This document shows positions 1 through 10,917 of a stretch of DNA of 64,000 nt, one piece after another. Source of the stretch: Symsagittifera roscoffensis (lineage: Eukaryota > Xenacoelomorpha > Acoela > Convolutidae). The position numbers and the translations under genes were made by a program. The notes below the pieces were generated by a model, which was given only the letters and a program-made list of their open reading frames with translations, was not told where the DNA came from and searched no databases. The stretch is from assembly GCF_963678635.1 (NCBI RefSeq), contig NC_087062.1, positions 75,382,349 to 75,446,348 on the forward strand. Reading direction: 5' to 3'. How positions within the stretch are numbered: the first letter of the stretch is position 1; each line of letters starts with the position of its first letter.

Positions 1-544
1 AGTTAGGCGGTACCTAAAAGAGAGAAAATGTTTTGATTTTAGAAAGAAGACGTTTTGGTTAATAACTTTGGAACTACCAGACAGATCCATTTGATCTTGG
101 TACCATTAGATCATAAAGTAAGTGAGTTTACTCATAGAACATCAGTTATTCAAAAAATTAGCGTGAAATTTTTTTAAGATTGTTTTTAGCAAATTCGCTA
201 ATTCGGGAAGGTAGACCCTTCACGTTTTATAATTTTTTTTGGGAAAGCCCTTACACCCCTACCAAAGGGTAGTAACGGTTGTGTCAGGCAATTATAAGCT
301 GTTCTAGACAAAAAAAGTAGGGCTAGGGAGACCAAAAAACCATAGTCGAGTCGAAACTAGGCTAGTGATAAGACCCTTCACAGTTAAGGTGAATTGTCAA
401 ATAAAAGGCTTAGCTTCAATCCGCAAGGTTCTTGAGAAAAAGAACACACCCTTCCTAGTTAGTTCCAACGGCATAATAGCATCGGAGAACGTATCTGGAA
501 GGGTATCGGGTGAAAACTTTGAAGTCTCTGAAAAGCTATTTTTA
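1..544. other. AT-rich leader without a recognisable gene
   Basis: This stretch holds no convincing gene. It is AT-rich with short A and T runs. It could be LTR or 5' untranslated sequence of the retroelement that starts coding near 1683, but no matching 3' LTR exists in the window, so LTR borders cannot be set. No primer binding site complementary to the array tRNA-Ser 3' end was found here. Confidence 0.5.
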
Positions 545-936
545 CAAACCCGGAGAGGTCCCAATCCGGAAGGGTCTGGTTTTTGCCAATCCGGAGGGGT
601 CCCAATTTTGCTAATCCGAAAGGGTACCAATCTTGCCAATCCGAAGGGGCCTTGTTTTTGCCAATCCGGAGGGGTACTATTTTTGCCAATCCTGAGTGGT
701 CTGGTTTTTGCCAATCCGGAGGAGTACCACTTTTGCCAATCCGGAGGGGTCTTGTTTTTTCCAATCCGGAGGGGTACTATTTTTGCCAATCCGGAGGAAT
801 CTTATTTTTGCCAATCCGGAAGGGTCCCAATTTCGCCAATCCAGAAAAGTCCCACTTTTTGCCAATACGGAGGGGTACTATTTTTGGCAATCCGGAGGGC
901 TCCCAATTTTGTCAATCCGGAGGGGTATTATTTTGT
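545..936. repeat. 25-bp minisatellite, about 15.5 units
   Basis: The five-base word ccaat (or a one-base variant) recurs at 561, 586, 611, 636, 661, 686, 711, 736, 761, 786, 811, 836, 862, 887 and 912, an almost perfect 25-bp period with a single one-base slip after 836. The unit is ccaatccggaggggt followed by a variable ten-base tail rich in T. Because 25 is not a multiple of three, each reading frame cycles through all phases every 75 bases, and the unit happens to lack stops. Overlapping open frames on both strands are therefore a by-product of the repeat and not evidence of a protein. Confidence 0.93.
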
Positions 937-1682
937 TAAGACTTAAGTAGACAAAAGAAAATAAAATAGTGAAAGGTATTAAGTTATTAAGAGACAGGCT
1001 AGGAACCAGTGACTGCACTGGTAAATTGCCTTTTATAAAAAACCAGAACAAAACAAAACAGGTCTAAAGTCGGATATTCACGACACTAAGTCTAAATTGA
1101 ACAAGAGTTTGTAACTGATTTGTGTCGATTGAAATCCAAATCGTTTCTGGGAAAAGTGATTGCCCTGAGGATTTTAGTAGGTCTTGCTCGGACAGTCCGA
1201 AGGCAGATAGGTAACACAGGACTCCATGAGTGCAATAGCCGCCCACTTGAGAAAATTACTGCCTTCAGGTTTTGTCTGTTTGGTGCAGCACCGAACAGGG
1301 AAAGCTCTTTCTTTAGAAACTAGTTCGACTATTACACAGCGACTGACTAAAGTACAAAACGTTTTTCATTGGAAATTTTCTTATCTGTCTTCATTTTGGT
1401 TTTAAATCAATAATCTCTGTCCTTGAATGTGTATTGAGAACACTATCTCTTAAATATATTGATATCAACAGACTGAGCTAGCTTCATATCTTACAACTAA
1501 AAATCGTTTATTGCAAATAAATTGTATACACGCTGTACTGTGATAACATACAAGGATTCGTGGTCACTATTTAAGTGAAACTTTTGGAATTTATTGTGTT
1601 GTGTTATTATTATCAGTAGTCAAATAGTAAGAACACTAGCAATTGAATTGAGTGTATAGGCAGTAGGAAGTGAGAAATCAAA
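937..1682. other. Non-coding leader upstream of gag
   Basis: No gene is recognised here. The sequence is AT-rich in its second half, with a TATTTAAG-like word near 1567 about 115 bases before the first long ATG frame at 1683. This would suit a leader or promoter-proximal region, but nothing decisive is visible. Confidence 0.4.
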
Positions 1683-2138
1683 ATGAGTCTGGACAAGTCA
1701 AGGATACCTAAACTAAGTGATAGTTCCAGGAAATTCATACCAGAGAAACAGAGAAACACAATGAACGACCCTTCTGTCGAAAGGATCACACGAACCCGGA
1801 CCGACAAAGGGAAGAAAGTTTCAGGCAGACTGGTTGAAATCAGGAGTCAAAAGTCTTCAGAAGGACAAAAGGCAATGTTAGAAGTAGAGGTCCATCCGCA
1901 CCCGACCATGGATGAGAATCAAGAGAGACATGGAGCGGAGGAGAGAGGAAACAGAAGATTGGCGAGTGAATCTACTCCGGTAGAACAAGGCCAAGACTTT
2001 GCCACTTCCACCGGGACCCTGGACCGAGAAGAGATGTCAAAACTGTCCGACATCTTCACTGAAAATGTGGCATCTACAAGATCACCCACAGACAACACCA
2101 GAAACCGGCAACGTCCTCATAGTTTTCAGAAACAGTGA
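1683..2138 (+). pseudogene. Retroelement N-terminal ORF fragment
   Basis: A 151-residue frame begins with an ATG at 1683, the first ATG of a long plus-strand frame in the element. The product is hydrophilic, rich in Ser, Thr, Arg and Glu, with no recognised domain or membrane segment. It ends at a TGA at 2136-2138, and similar low-complexity charged sequence continues in another frame, so a frameshift near 2135 probably splits one longer N-terminal region. Position upstream of the capsid-like segment suggests a gag-polyprotein N-terminal extension. Function is unknown. Confidence 0.5.
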
Positions 2139-2770
2139 ACAACACTTTCGGAAACTTCTTTCCATTTACCATGGGAACGGGTACATGCGATGAAGCAGAA
2201 ACCCAGGAAGAAGAAGAGGACAATGACGAGCAAGATGACTTTGGATCTCAAGTCAGCCTCAATAGTTCGACTCAGGAGAATAACGCATACACCGATAGAG
2301 AGACTGGCACCATTGACCAATTGGGTGTAGTGAGGACAATAAGCAAGACCACAAACGGATCAAGCCAGTCAGGAGACTTTGTGAACATGACAAGTTCGGA
2401 AATGCGAACTGGGAAGAATAGAAACACAGGGCTAAGCAACGCACCTGCGGATCCAGAAGTGGATCATGAAAAGACGACGAGGCAGAGAATCAAAACCCGA
2501 GTCTCGACCAGCACCAAGCTACCTGGGATCGACAGGGTGACACCGCCACTTGTGACGCCATTAGTGGATAACGGAGCATCAATTGAAGAAGCCTTGACCA
2601 ACATAGTGCGCAGCATAGGAGAACAGAATGAACAGATGTCCTTAAAAATGAGTGAACTAGAAAGCGCAGTCCACGTCGAGAGAGAAAATCTGCGGAAAGA
2701 GAGCAACCGCAACAGACAAGAAGTTAGTAGAAGCGACAAACGCTTGAAGGAGAGAACGGATGAACACTAG
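2139..2770 (+). pseudogene. Retroelement N-terminal region, acidic then coiled coil
   Basis: This continues the preceding fragment in another frame for about 210 residues. The first part is strongly acidic (a Glu/Asp run near 2200-2235). The last 60 residues, about 2590-2770, have a heptad-like pattern rich in Glu, Lys, Arg and Leu and probably form a coiled coil. A TAG at 2768-2770 ends the frame, while coiled-coil-like sequence continues in broken form to about 2950. Only a GTG is available at the left edge, so this is not an independent start. It is likely part of a gag precursor with a multimerisation segment. Confidence 0.45.
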
Positions 2771-3305
2771 GCGAAGAACTTGTCATGAATGACGAGGGAA
2801 GCTGAGCAAAGAGAGTTACAATTCAGAGACGACATGAAGAAGTTGAGAGTTCAACAAGAGCAGACTCTTGGCACTCTTGACACGAAGATAGATGCGATGA
2901 TGGAGAGGTGAACTCAGGCTATCATGGATAGGTTGGACTGGCTACTAGGCAGCAGGAGTGGATCAAAAAGGAGGAATCGAACTCGGAAGAACCCAACAGG
3001 GAGCCGAGGGTGAACTTCAATGAACAACAGAACAGGAGAAGGACATATGGATCCACAAGAGGAAGGGGCAGTTCATCAGGATATGCCACAGGGGACAAAA
3101 GAACACGGGGCCCACACGTCAGAGGAAGTTCAACTGGAAAACGACCGACGCAAGATACACATGCGAATGGGAGATGTGAATCCAGGAACAGGAGTCATGG
3201 AGCCAAGGAAGAAACAATCCCAGCGATTCGGACAGGAGGGAAAATCCAGAGCCCTTATCAGGGGGCAATGATACTCAGGCGGGGCATTCAAGAGACGCTA
3301 CATCA
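2771..3305 (+). pseudogene. Broken coiled-coil and Arg/Gly-rich linker
   Basis: Several frames share this stretch and none is long. About 2790-2960 resembles further charged helical sequence interrupted by stops (for example TGA near 2911). About 3010-3250 encodes a basic segment rich in Arg, Gly, Ser and Thr with RGRG-like words, which could bind RNA. It joins the N-terminal region to the capsid-like segment starting at 3306. Confidence 0.4.
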
Positions 3306-3617
3306 ATGGCCACAGCCTTTGAACTTCTGAACAGGTCTTTGGATACATTCCTCACGAGATTATCTAGAACCAATGAACGTAGTGAAAAGTCCAAAAGGGT
3401 TTTTAAGAAACCAAGATGGTATAAAGGCCAATCTGATGGCTGTATTGATATCTGTATAGAGGTGATGAAACTGCTTTTTGAAGAAGAGGACTTGTCAGAA
3501 AGACAAGAATGCAGTGCTTTTGCCAGCAACTTGGAAGGGACAGCCCTAAACTGCGTGATGGCCAAAAAGCAATACCAGCGGGACACTGCTGAGAAAGGAG
3601 ACGCCGAGAAGGCGTAG
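3306..3617 (+). pseudogene. Gag capsid-like segment
   Basis: A 103-residue frame beginning with ATG at 3306 contains the word NRSLDTFLTRLSRTN, a KPRWYKG word and an ERQECSAFASNLEGTAL stretch that resembles the W/Y...L...L...G-A pattern of Ty3/Gypsy gag capsid domains (retrotrans_gag type). The frame closes at a TAG at 3615-3617, and downstream sequence up to about 3900 resumes capsid C-terminal-like coding in other frames. Its placement before zinc knuckles and protease supports the gag call. Confidence 0.6.
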
Positions 3618-4112
3618 CCAACCAGATGAGTCGAACAGAAGGATGAACCTGGCGAAAGCCTCAAAATTAATTGATGGCGTGAAGAATGATGAGCTTTGAA
3701 CAATGTTAGCGACACATTACACACCACTCTCAACCAATGCGCCAACACCAGAGGAGTTGAGACGCAAGTCAAAAAAATATATCTTTTACTGAAGCTTCCA
3801 TCGAAGCCTGGATATTACAAGAACAATTATGGCAATTTTAACAACGGACCAGCAAACCAAGAAAACAACTGGTACAAAACAAGGGACGATATGGACAAGA
3901 GACGCTTTTATCCAAATTGCAGTTCGACGTAACATCATGAGTCAGCATGCACAACTTACACACAGGGCATGAAAGCAATAGGCTTTAGCCTCGTGGATGA
4001 AGATATGTCAGAGGTCGATCATGAAGATTTCGTGAGAGGAGTATTTGCGAAATTCGGCCCAAGGTGTTTCTTTTGTATTTTGGAAGGTCATTTGAAATCG
4101 GATTGTCCTTAA
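3618..4112 (+). pseudogene. Gag C-terminus with two CCHC zinc knuckles
   Basis: The capsid tail (about 3696-3930) is rich in Asn, Tyr and Lys. A first knuckle lies at about 3909-3950: its first Cys position reads Tyr, and a TAA at 3930-3932 interrupts it, but the following C, H and C positions are kept. A second, complete CX2CX4HX4C knuckle spans 4065-4106, with Cys codons at 4065, 4074 and 4104 and His at 4089. It is followed at once by TAA at 4110-4112. CCHC knuckles bind nucleic acid in retroelement nucleocapsids. The stops show this copy is dead. Confidence 0.75.
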
Positions 4113-4889
4113 TTCTGGGATGCTGTAGCAAACATCAAGCATCCTAGGCATGAGGAGGCTTTATCGGGTGTAAAAGCCAGCAAAGCTCGCTTGTTGAGTG
4201 CAGCGGAGGCACGCAGAAAAGAAAAACCTCAAGAGCTGGCAACGAAGAAGATGCATGCGGTAACGGAAGAGATACGTGAACCAAAACCGGTGACTGCAGT
4301 GGATGGCTTCAAGATCGACGATAGGGTAGCCATTAGGGATGCTCTAAATAGAGTCCAGCAGGAATTGGTGACAAAGGAGATCGAACAGAAGACGAAGCTC
4401 GAACTAGAGAATGAGAAAATTTAGGAAAAGCTAAACGCCTTCAAGGCATCAGAAGTCGAAGAAACGAAAGAACCGAGTAGTTTGAGCATGAAACTAAATA
4501 GGATCTCTGGTCAGTCGTTCGGGATGGTGCCACAAGGAAGCAGAATACAGTCAATAATTTCAGTTGCGGGGCATCAGGTGATCAGGAACCTAAGTGAACC
4601 CTCAGAGTTCACTATGATGCATTTAGACACATATGCAGATTATCTGAGACAGGTACAGCCACGCACTGAGTCGAAGGCTGTACGAGCGTTGTTGACGACG
4701 GGTGGCCCTCGAACGAAGAAACTCCACGGGCGTTACGTGGAACTCTATGGACCTTATCAAGTGACGTTGAACGTTGACGGGATAAGTATCTACACTAGGA
4801 CCTACGTCACAACAGATAGCGACCAACTGGGGCAGATCTTTTGGGACAGGAAGAAGTTAAGGTCCGCAGAATTGGCCGTGACGCCATGA
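4113..4889 (+). pseudogene. Gag-protease linker
   Basis: Two frames, 4191-4424 and 4482-4889, are in the same phase and separated by a TAG at 4422-4424. The first is highly charged and helical (Glu/Lys/Ala-rich). The second, about 135 residues, contains an RALLTTGGPRTKKLHG word and beta-rich sequence leading toward the protease. It has no catalytic motif of its own. A frameshift before 4889 separates it from the protease fragment. Confidence 0.5.
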
Positions 4890-5361
4890 TGGAGCAAGAC
4901 GCGGTTCACATTGGATACGAAGCAGATGGGACTGCACATCTGCTAGACACCAATGGGAAGGAAATTGGAGTAACAGGACTACTGCATACGGATCAGTGGT
5001 AAGCGTGATACCAATAAAAAATTGGGAAAGAATGGGCTTCACGAGGGAAGATCTTATTCAAACGAACCTCAGATTGGCGGCCGCCAATCGCGGAGCAATC
5101 TACGTTGCCGGAGGGACACCAATAACGGTCCTTCACATGGGACGGGATCTTTGGATGAGCTTCTTGGTGGTAGAGAATTTAGACGACTCCGACCAGTTCA
5201 TCTTGGGCAGAGATTTTGTCAGGAATTTCGACGTGATGATTGACTTGAACAACGGTCTAATAAGGGTTAGAAACCCGGACTGGAAGTATGTTAAGAAACC
5301 AATTAATAGAACAATTACAGATGAAAACAAGGTACCAATCTTTTTAGATAGTAAGGTATAA
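4890..5361 (+). pseudogene. Retroviral-type aspartic protease, copy A
   Basis: From about 4980 the frame reads VVSVIPIKNWERMGF, then a flap-like segment, then FILGRDFVRNFDVMIDL, matching the C-terminal ILG-x-D-F signature of Ty3/Gypsy proteases. The D-T/S-G catalytic triplet expected just before VVSVIP is absent: the bases at 4984-4995 read Ala-Tyr-Gly-Ser in this frame, and neighbouring bases suggest a small indel plus a substitution. The protease is thus inactive here. The frame ends at TAA 5359-5361 after about 121 residues. Sequence from 5097 rightwards is the start of the duplicated 3.55-kb block. Confidence 0.72.
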
Positions 5362-6237
5362 CTACAGCCGGAACAGGCTGTAGTAGCAATTTTTAGAAAG
5401 AGAAATTTCAATTCGTTAAACGATAGTAAAAAGGTTTGTTTCGTACTATATCCAAATAGTCAAAGCTCAGTGATTTTTGGCCGTAGCTTCTCGGTAACTC
5501 GAAACGGACTGTGTGTCAGTGTGATATTGTACACACTGAACACCACGGTTTCAATCCACCGTGGAAAGAAACTTGGTTACGCTTTGCCGATGAGGACCGA
5601 CTATGAAGAGACACAAAGCTTGAAGAGATATGACGTAAAGAACTGCCCTTATCATGCCAACAAATATATAATTTTAAAAAGAATTAATGAATTTAAATCT
5701 ATTCATAAACAGTTTTCAATGAAATAAGAAACGGACGACGGCTTGTCGAGCTGCTCGAATTTTCCGGAACGCCTCTCGTCATATGAACTAGAACATGACA
5801 AACCGGTTTTGCAAGAAATAAAACACTTAAAAAGAAAAATAGGCGAGGGAGATTTTGAATCATTGCGGGCGGTTTTAAATCGTAACTCGGATATATTTTC
5901 AAAACATAAGGCGGATATCGATTGTTGCAACTTCATCGAACACAAAATCGAACTAGAGGAAGGCGCCGTTCCCCATAGGGAAGGCTCAAGACGAATGACG
6001 CCACATAAATCGGAAGCGTGCCGAGCGGAAATAGAAAAGTTGCTCGAATACGACATGATAGAACACTCGAAATCCTCGTGGGCTTGCGGGGTAGTCATGC
6101 CAAAAAAAGGGGGCCAGCTTAGGTTCTGTTGCGACTTTCGTTACGTGAAAGCGGTGACAATAAAAGATGCATACCCGATACCGCGAATAAACGAGAGCCT
6201 CTCGAAACTTGGTGACGCCAAGTTCTTCATACACTGG
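5362..6237 (+). pseudogene. Reverse transcriptase N-terminal part, copy A
   Basis: After the protease stop, the connection region (5380-5725) is read through two frames. The RT fingers follow in frame from 5743: EHKIELEEGAVPHREG, then a helix with an AEIEKLLEYDMIEHS word, then GQLRFCCDFRYVKAVT and DAYPIPRI, which match RT blocks 1-2 of Ty3/Gypsy elements. A TAA near 5726 and a frameshift near 6230, just before the catalytic QVPL/palm part, break the frame. The same frameshift occurs in copy B, so it predates the duplication. Confidence 0.82.
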
Positions 6238-6684
6238 ACTTGGGTTCTGCCTTCAGGCAGGTCCCTCTGCGGAGGAAACACAGAGAGAAGACCGGATTCG
6301 CATGTGAATTGGAGTTGTACCAGTGGAAGAGGATGCCCTTCGGCTTGTGCAACGCAACGGCCACTTTTCAAGGACTGATGGCTCAGAGTGACGAAGAAGT
6401 ACGGGAACCCTGTGATTTGTTATGTGGATGACGTGGTAATAGCAACACCCACCCTGGAAGACCACATTGATCGGCTCGATGAGGTCTTTGGCTGCATGAA
6501 GAGAGCAGGCTTGAATAGCAAACCATCGAAATGTGAGATCCTCAGGGTTTCAATCAAGTATCTAGGAAGAATGGTGGACAGGCATGGCGTGAGGCCGTAC
6601 CCGGAAACAGTAGAGGCTGTGTTGACATGGAAGGCTCCCAGAACGGACAAACAACTCATGAGCTTCCTAGGATTCGCCAGTTAA
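6238..6684 (+). pseudogene. Reverse transcriptase palm with YVDD, copy A
   Basis: The frame from 6240 carries FRQVPL, KTGFACEL and YQWKRMPFGLCNATATFQ, the typical RT block before the active site. Another shift near 6380 returns to the first frame, which carries CYVDDVVIATPTLEDH with the YVDD catalytic pair at about 6421-6432 and then KCEI, KYLGRMV and FLGFAS. A TAA at 6682-6684 sits where a tyrosine of the FLGFxxYYR word would normally lie. The same stop is in copy B. RT copies the element RNA into DNA, but this copy cannot be translated through. Confidence 0.87.
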
Positions 6685-7593
6685 TACCGTGAGTTCACAA
6701 AAGGATATGCAGACAAGGTAGATCCCATGCAGAAGCTGATGCGCAGCAAAGGAAAGAAGTTCGAATGGGGCGAAGAAGCTCAAGCTGCCTTCGACAACAT
6801 AAAGCGGGAACTGTGCGTAGCGCCAGTGCAAGACATGCCTACAGAAAAGGGCATGTATGTTCTTGACACAGACGCATCAGTAGTAGCCATCTCAGGAATA
6901 CTGCATCAGGAGCAGGAATGGAATGGAAGAACAGTTCTCCGTCCCATTGCATATGGCAGCAAGGTGTTAAGTGACACTGAGATGAAATATGGTGCACCGA
7001 AAGCAGAAAAAATTGCAGTAGTCACATTCGTGCAAAAGTACCGCGCATACTTGGGGAGCGTTCCATTTAGGTTACGCGTGGATAACAGAGCGTTATCCTG
7101 GTTGAAGACATACTCGATGGATCAGAGTTATATTGGTAGATGGATAGTAAGATTAGATGGCTACCACATGATAACCGAGCACAGGATGTGTGACAAACAC
7201 CAGAATGCTGACAGCCTCAGCAAGAAGACCGAGTTCTATGAAAAATTGGAACAGAAGCAAGCCAATCAGGCAGAAATCAAGGAAGGGTTCTCGTTTCTAG
7301 ACAAAAAAACTTATGAAGCGCTTTCCTTGACGAGATGGTTAGACAAGTCTAGTCATCCAATTCCAGGACATACTGAGTTACCTGTAGAGAAAGCAGCCGA
7401 AATAAAGATTCTATCCAAGAAGAACCCGGTGCCATTGGATCTGTTGCTGCGCTCAAACCTGTTCCAGCAGGAACTCTCTCGCATGAACATAAACAGCCTC
7501 TCATTATTGGATAAAACGGTGCAAGTCACACCAAAAGTGATGCGGATGCTGGATGGATTGTTGGAGAGAGAAGTGACCAGAGATGACCCCTAG
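6685..7593 (+). pseudogene. RNase H and linker, copy A
   Basis: The frame continues in phase after the stop. The RT thumb (6727-6840) leads into RNase H: DTDAS with the first catalytic Asp at 6865 or 6871, KYGAPKAE with the catalytic Glu near 7009, RVDNRALSWL with Asp near 7081, and a final HQNADSLS Asp near 7210. All four acidic positions are kept. The rest, to 7593, is an Asn/Leu/Ser-rich linker (LDLLLRSNLFQQ, SLLDKTVQVTP). A TAG at 7591-7593 ends this 288-residue frame. Confidence 0.85.
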
Positions 7594-8385
7594 TGGGCAG
7601 CAGCCATGGCATCACTGACAGTCAGCGAGAAGGTGAAGATCATGTCGTCAAGACGACAACACAAAGAAAATCAAGGGAGTGTAGGACTATAGTTCAGCAA
7701 CTAGTATCCTCAATACCACGAGAAGTTTCAACAAGCACTTCATAAAAATGGAAAGAACAGGGGAACGATACACAAAGAAAACCGTTACCTTTGAAGACCA
7801 GCAGAAGGATGGTGAGGAAATTGATCGAAGCCTGGAGCAAGATTATTTGTCCGGGGAGACGAACGGTGAGGAGAGCAGGCGAGTTCAGGATCAAAACCCG
7901 GGACAAGAAAGTTTGTCCGGGGAGTCTGATGTAGAAGAAAAAGTTCCTGATTAAAAACAGGATCTGGAGGATAAAATTTTGTCCAGGGAGTTCAGATGGA
8001 TGAGCAGAACGCACAGAACTGATCCGGAAAGGGAACGTGCTCCATCGCAGATTCTTCAATTGATGACAATTCCCGGAATTCAGGAATTGACACCTACTCA
8101 GACAGGAACTCGAGCTCAGGATCGGAACTGTCAGAGCTAGCGATCCACACACTACTAGTGGAGACTCGAGCAAGGGATCTGGACAGGGAGGTATATCAAG
8201 AACTTGCCAGTGATCGCTACCTGATACCAGGTGAAAGAGTCTTTGACAACTCAGCAGATGGTCTGGAAACAATAGTGGTATGAAACCGTTCGATAAGTTT
8301 GTTGCCACGAAAAGAGGTAGTTAGAACTAATTTTCAACCGTTAGAACACGAAACACAACCGTTGGCGAAGATTTGATGCGTTAAG
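7594..8385 (+). pseudogene. Acidic RNase H-integrase linker, copy A
   Basis: Short frames in all phases. The plus-strand content is a hydrophilic linker rich in Glu, Asp, Ser and Arg, with repeated LSGE words (LSGETNGEE, LSGESDVEE) near 7848-7950. It has no catalytic motif. The matching region in copy B is 11150-11940. Confidence 0.5.
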
Positions 8386-8648
8386 ATGGAAGATGACTTG
8401 CATCAACCAGATGAATTGAATAGTCAGATGAGGGTCATGAAGACGTACTTGAAAGCGAGATACAGACTCTCAGACCTACTAAGAGCGCAGACAAATGACC
8501 GCATAACGAGCAACCTGAAAAAATGGATCGAAAATGGAGCTCCGGACAGAGGCGATGTGAAGGAAGACAGTTACCGCATTCTGAGTCAGTATTTTATGCA
8601 AAAAGAGGGAAGGTTATACCTGAACAGGGACGGAATTGTGGCTTGTAA
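8386..8648 (+). pseudogene. Pre-integrase segment, copy A
   Basis: A frame from ATG 8386 reads EDDLHQPDELNSQMRV and KARYRLSDLLRAQTND, a helical segment that leads into the integrase H2C2 finger in copy B. Copy A is cut at 8648 by the duplication junction, so it has no integrase. Confidence 0.6.
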
Positions 8649-8659
8649 AATTGAATTGT

Positions 8660-8931
8660 AATCTACGTTGCCGGTGGGACACCAATAACGGTCCTTCACA
8701 TGGGAGGACGGACGGGATCTTTGGATGAGCTTCTTGGTGGTAGAGAATTTGGACGACTCCGACCAGTTCATCTTGGGCAGAGATTTTGTCAGGAATTTCG
8801 ACGTGATGATTGACTTGAACAACGGTCTAATAAGTGTTAGAAACCCGGACTGGAAGTATGTTAAGAAACCAATTAATAGAACAATTACAGATGAAAACAA
8901 GGTACCAATCTTTTTAGATAGTAAGGTATAA
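8660..8931 (+). pseudogene. Protease C-terminal part, copy B
   Basis: The frame from about 8725 repeats the WMSFLVVENLDDSDQF and FILGRDFVRNFDV words of copy A. The N-terminal part with the catalytic triplet lies left of the duplication edge and is absent, so this is a fragment. Confidence 0.72.
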
Positions 8932-9717
8932 CTACAGTCGGAACAGGCTGTAGTAGCAATTTTTAGAATGAGAAATTTCAATTCGTTAAACGATAGTAAA
9001 AAGGTTTGTTTCGTACTATATCCAAATAGTCAAAGCTCAGTGATTTTTGGCCGTAGCTTCTCGGTAACTCGAAACGGACTGTGTGTCAGTGTGATATTGA
9101 ACACACTGAACACCACGGTTTCAATCCACCGTGGAAAGAAACTTGGTGACGCTTTGCCGATGAGGACCGACTATGAAGAGACACAAAGCTTGAATAGATA
9201 TGACGTAAAGAACTGCCCTTATCATGCCAACAAATATATAATTTTAAAAATAATTAATGAATTTAAATCTATTCATAAACAGTTTTCAATGAAATCAGAA
9301 ACGGACGACGGCTTGTCGAGCTGCTCGAATTTTCCGGAACGCCTCTCGTCATATGAACTAGAACATGACAAACCGGTTTTGCAAGAAATAAAACACGTAA
9401 AAAGAAAAATAGGCGAGGGAGATTTTGAATCATTGCGGGCGGTTTTAAATCGTAACTCGGATATATTTTCAAAACATAAGGCGGATATCGATTGTTGCAA
9501 CTTCATCGAACACAAAATCGAACTAGAGGAAGGCGCCGTTCCCCATAGGGAAGGTTCAAGACGAATGACGCCACATAAATCGGAAGCGTGCCGAGCGGAA
9601 ATAGAAAAGTTGCTCGAATACGACATGATAGAACACTCGAAATCCTCGTGGGCTTGCGGGGTAGTCATGCCAAAAAAGGGGGCCAGCTTAGGTTCTGTTG
9701 CGACTTTCGTTACGTGA
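8932..9717 (+). pseudogene. Reverse transcriptase N-terminal part, copy B
   Basis: A single open frame of 249 residues (8968-9717) spans the connection region and RT fingers. It reads straight through the positions of the TAA at 5726 in copy A (here TCA), so that stop is private to copy A. It fails at an A-run near 9672-9677, where one A fewer than in copy A shifts the frame just before GQLRFCCDFR. The downstream part continues in another phase to about 9800. Confidence 0.83.
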
Positions 9718-10237
9718 AAGCGGTGACAATAAAAGATGCATACCCGATACCGCGAATAAACGAGAGCCTCTCGAAACTTGGTGACGCCAAGTTCTTCATA
9801 CACTGGACTTGGGTTCTGCCTTCAGGCAGGTCCCTCTGCGGAGGAAACACAGAGAGAAGACCGGATTCGCATGTGAATTGGAGTTGTACCAGTGGAAGAG
9901 GATGCCTTTCGGCTTGTGCAACGCAACGACCACTTTTCAATGACTGAAGATGTACGGGAACCCTGTGATGTGTTATGTGGATGACGTGGTAGTAGCAACA
10001 CTCACCCTGGAAGACAACATTGATCGGCTCGATGAGGTCTTTGGCTGCATGAAGAGAGCAGGCTTGAAATGCAAACCATCGAAATGTGAGATCCTCAGGG
10101 ATTCAATCAAGTATCTAGGAAGAATGGTGGACAGGCATGGCGTGAGGCCGTACCCGGAAACAGTAGAGGCTGTGTTGACATGGAAGGCTCCCAGAACGGA
10201 CAAACAACTCATGAGCTTCCTAGGATTCGCCAGTTAA
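9718..10237 (+). pseudogene. Reverse transcriptase palm with YVDD, copy B
   Basis: GQLRFCCDFRYVKAVT to KLGDAKFF is in one phase. The shared frameshift near 9800 moves the next block. A private ~15-base deletion near 9945 removes residues after the ATTF word. YVDDVVVATLTLED starts near 9974. The in-phase TAA at 10235-10237 is the same stop as in copy A. Confidence 0.83.
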
Positions 10238-10891
10238 TACCGTGAGTTCACAAAAGGATATGCAGACAAGGTAGATCCCATGCAGAAGCTGATACGCAAC
10301 AAAGGAAAGAAGTTCGAATGGAGCGAAGAAGCTCAATCTGCCTTCGAGAACATAAAGCGGGAACTGTGCGAAGCGCCAGTGCTAGGCATGCCTACAGAAA
10401 AGGGCATATATGTTCTTGACACAGACGCATCAGTAGTAGCCATCTCAGGAATACTGCATCAGGAGCAGGAATCGAATGGAAGAACAGTTCTCCGTCCCAT
10501 TGCATATGACAGCAAGGTGTTAAGTGACACTGAGATGAAATATGGTGCACCGAAAGCAGAAATATTTGCAGTAGTCACATACGTGGAAAAGTACCGCGCA
10601 TACTTGGGGAGCGCTCCCTTTAAGTTACGCGTGGATAACAGAGCGTTATCCTGGTTGAAGACATACTCGATGGATCAGAGTTATATTGGTAGATGGATAG
10701 TAAGATTAGATGGCTACCACATGATAATCGAGCACAGGATGTGTGACAAACACCAGAATCCTGACAGCCTCAGCAAGAAGACCGAGTTCTATGAAAAATT
10801 GGATCAGAAGCAAGCCAGTCAGGCAGAAATTAAGGAAGGGTTCTCGTTTCTAGACAAAGAAACTTATGAAGCGCTTTTTTTGACCAGATAG
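10238..10891 (+). pseudogene. RNase H, copy B
   Basis: The frame from 10280 repeats the RT thumb and RNase H. DTDAS, APKAE, RVDNRALSWL and HQNPDSLS keep all four acidic positions. The frame ends at TAG 10889-10891 inside TR*VDK, where copy A reads tgg, so this stop is private to copy B. Confidence 0.84.
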
Positions 10892-10917
10892 GTAGACAAG
10901 TCTAGACATCCAATTCC
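10797..10917 (+). repeat. Source arm of the 121-bp inverted repeat
   Basis: This stretch, inside the copy B RNase H-linker, matches the inverted segment at 12385-12505. The inverted copy shares the copy-B form of the seven-T run and tgaccagatag word, but matches copy A at one site (gaacag), so the template was an intermediate or older version. Confidence 0.9.

Larger units (their letters stand above)
5097..8648 (+). repeat. 3.55-kb tandem duplication, copy A
   Basis: This block, from mid-protease through RT, RNase H and linker, is repeated almost base for base at 8660-12203 (spacing 3553-3570 bases, varying with small indels). The right edge is in the word gtggcttgtaa. About 11 bases of filler (aattgaattgt) separate it from the second copy, which restarts at aatctacg. 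Confidence 0.93.

Noticed and set aside
365-950. A 193-residue frame and overlapping frames with repeated NPEG and CQSGG words
   Set aside because: Explained by the 25-bp stop-free minisatellite. All phases give similar peptides.
1-1682. A 5' LTR with primer binding site
   Set aside because: No matching 3' LTR in the window and no stretch complementary to a tRNA 3' end could be identified, including the array tRNA-Ser.
7694-8308. A 204-residue minus-strand frame, and similar ones at 11294-11707, 13685-14263 and 17667-18347
   Set aside because: They are antisense to recognisable plus-strand retroelement coding sequence and show no family features.
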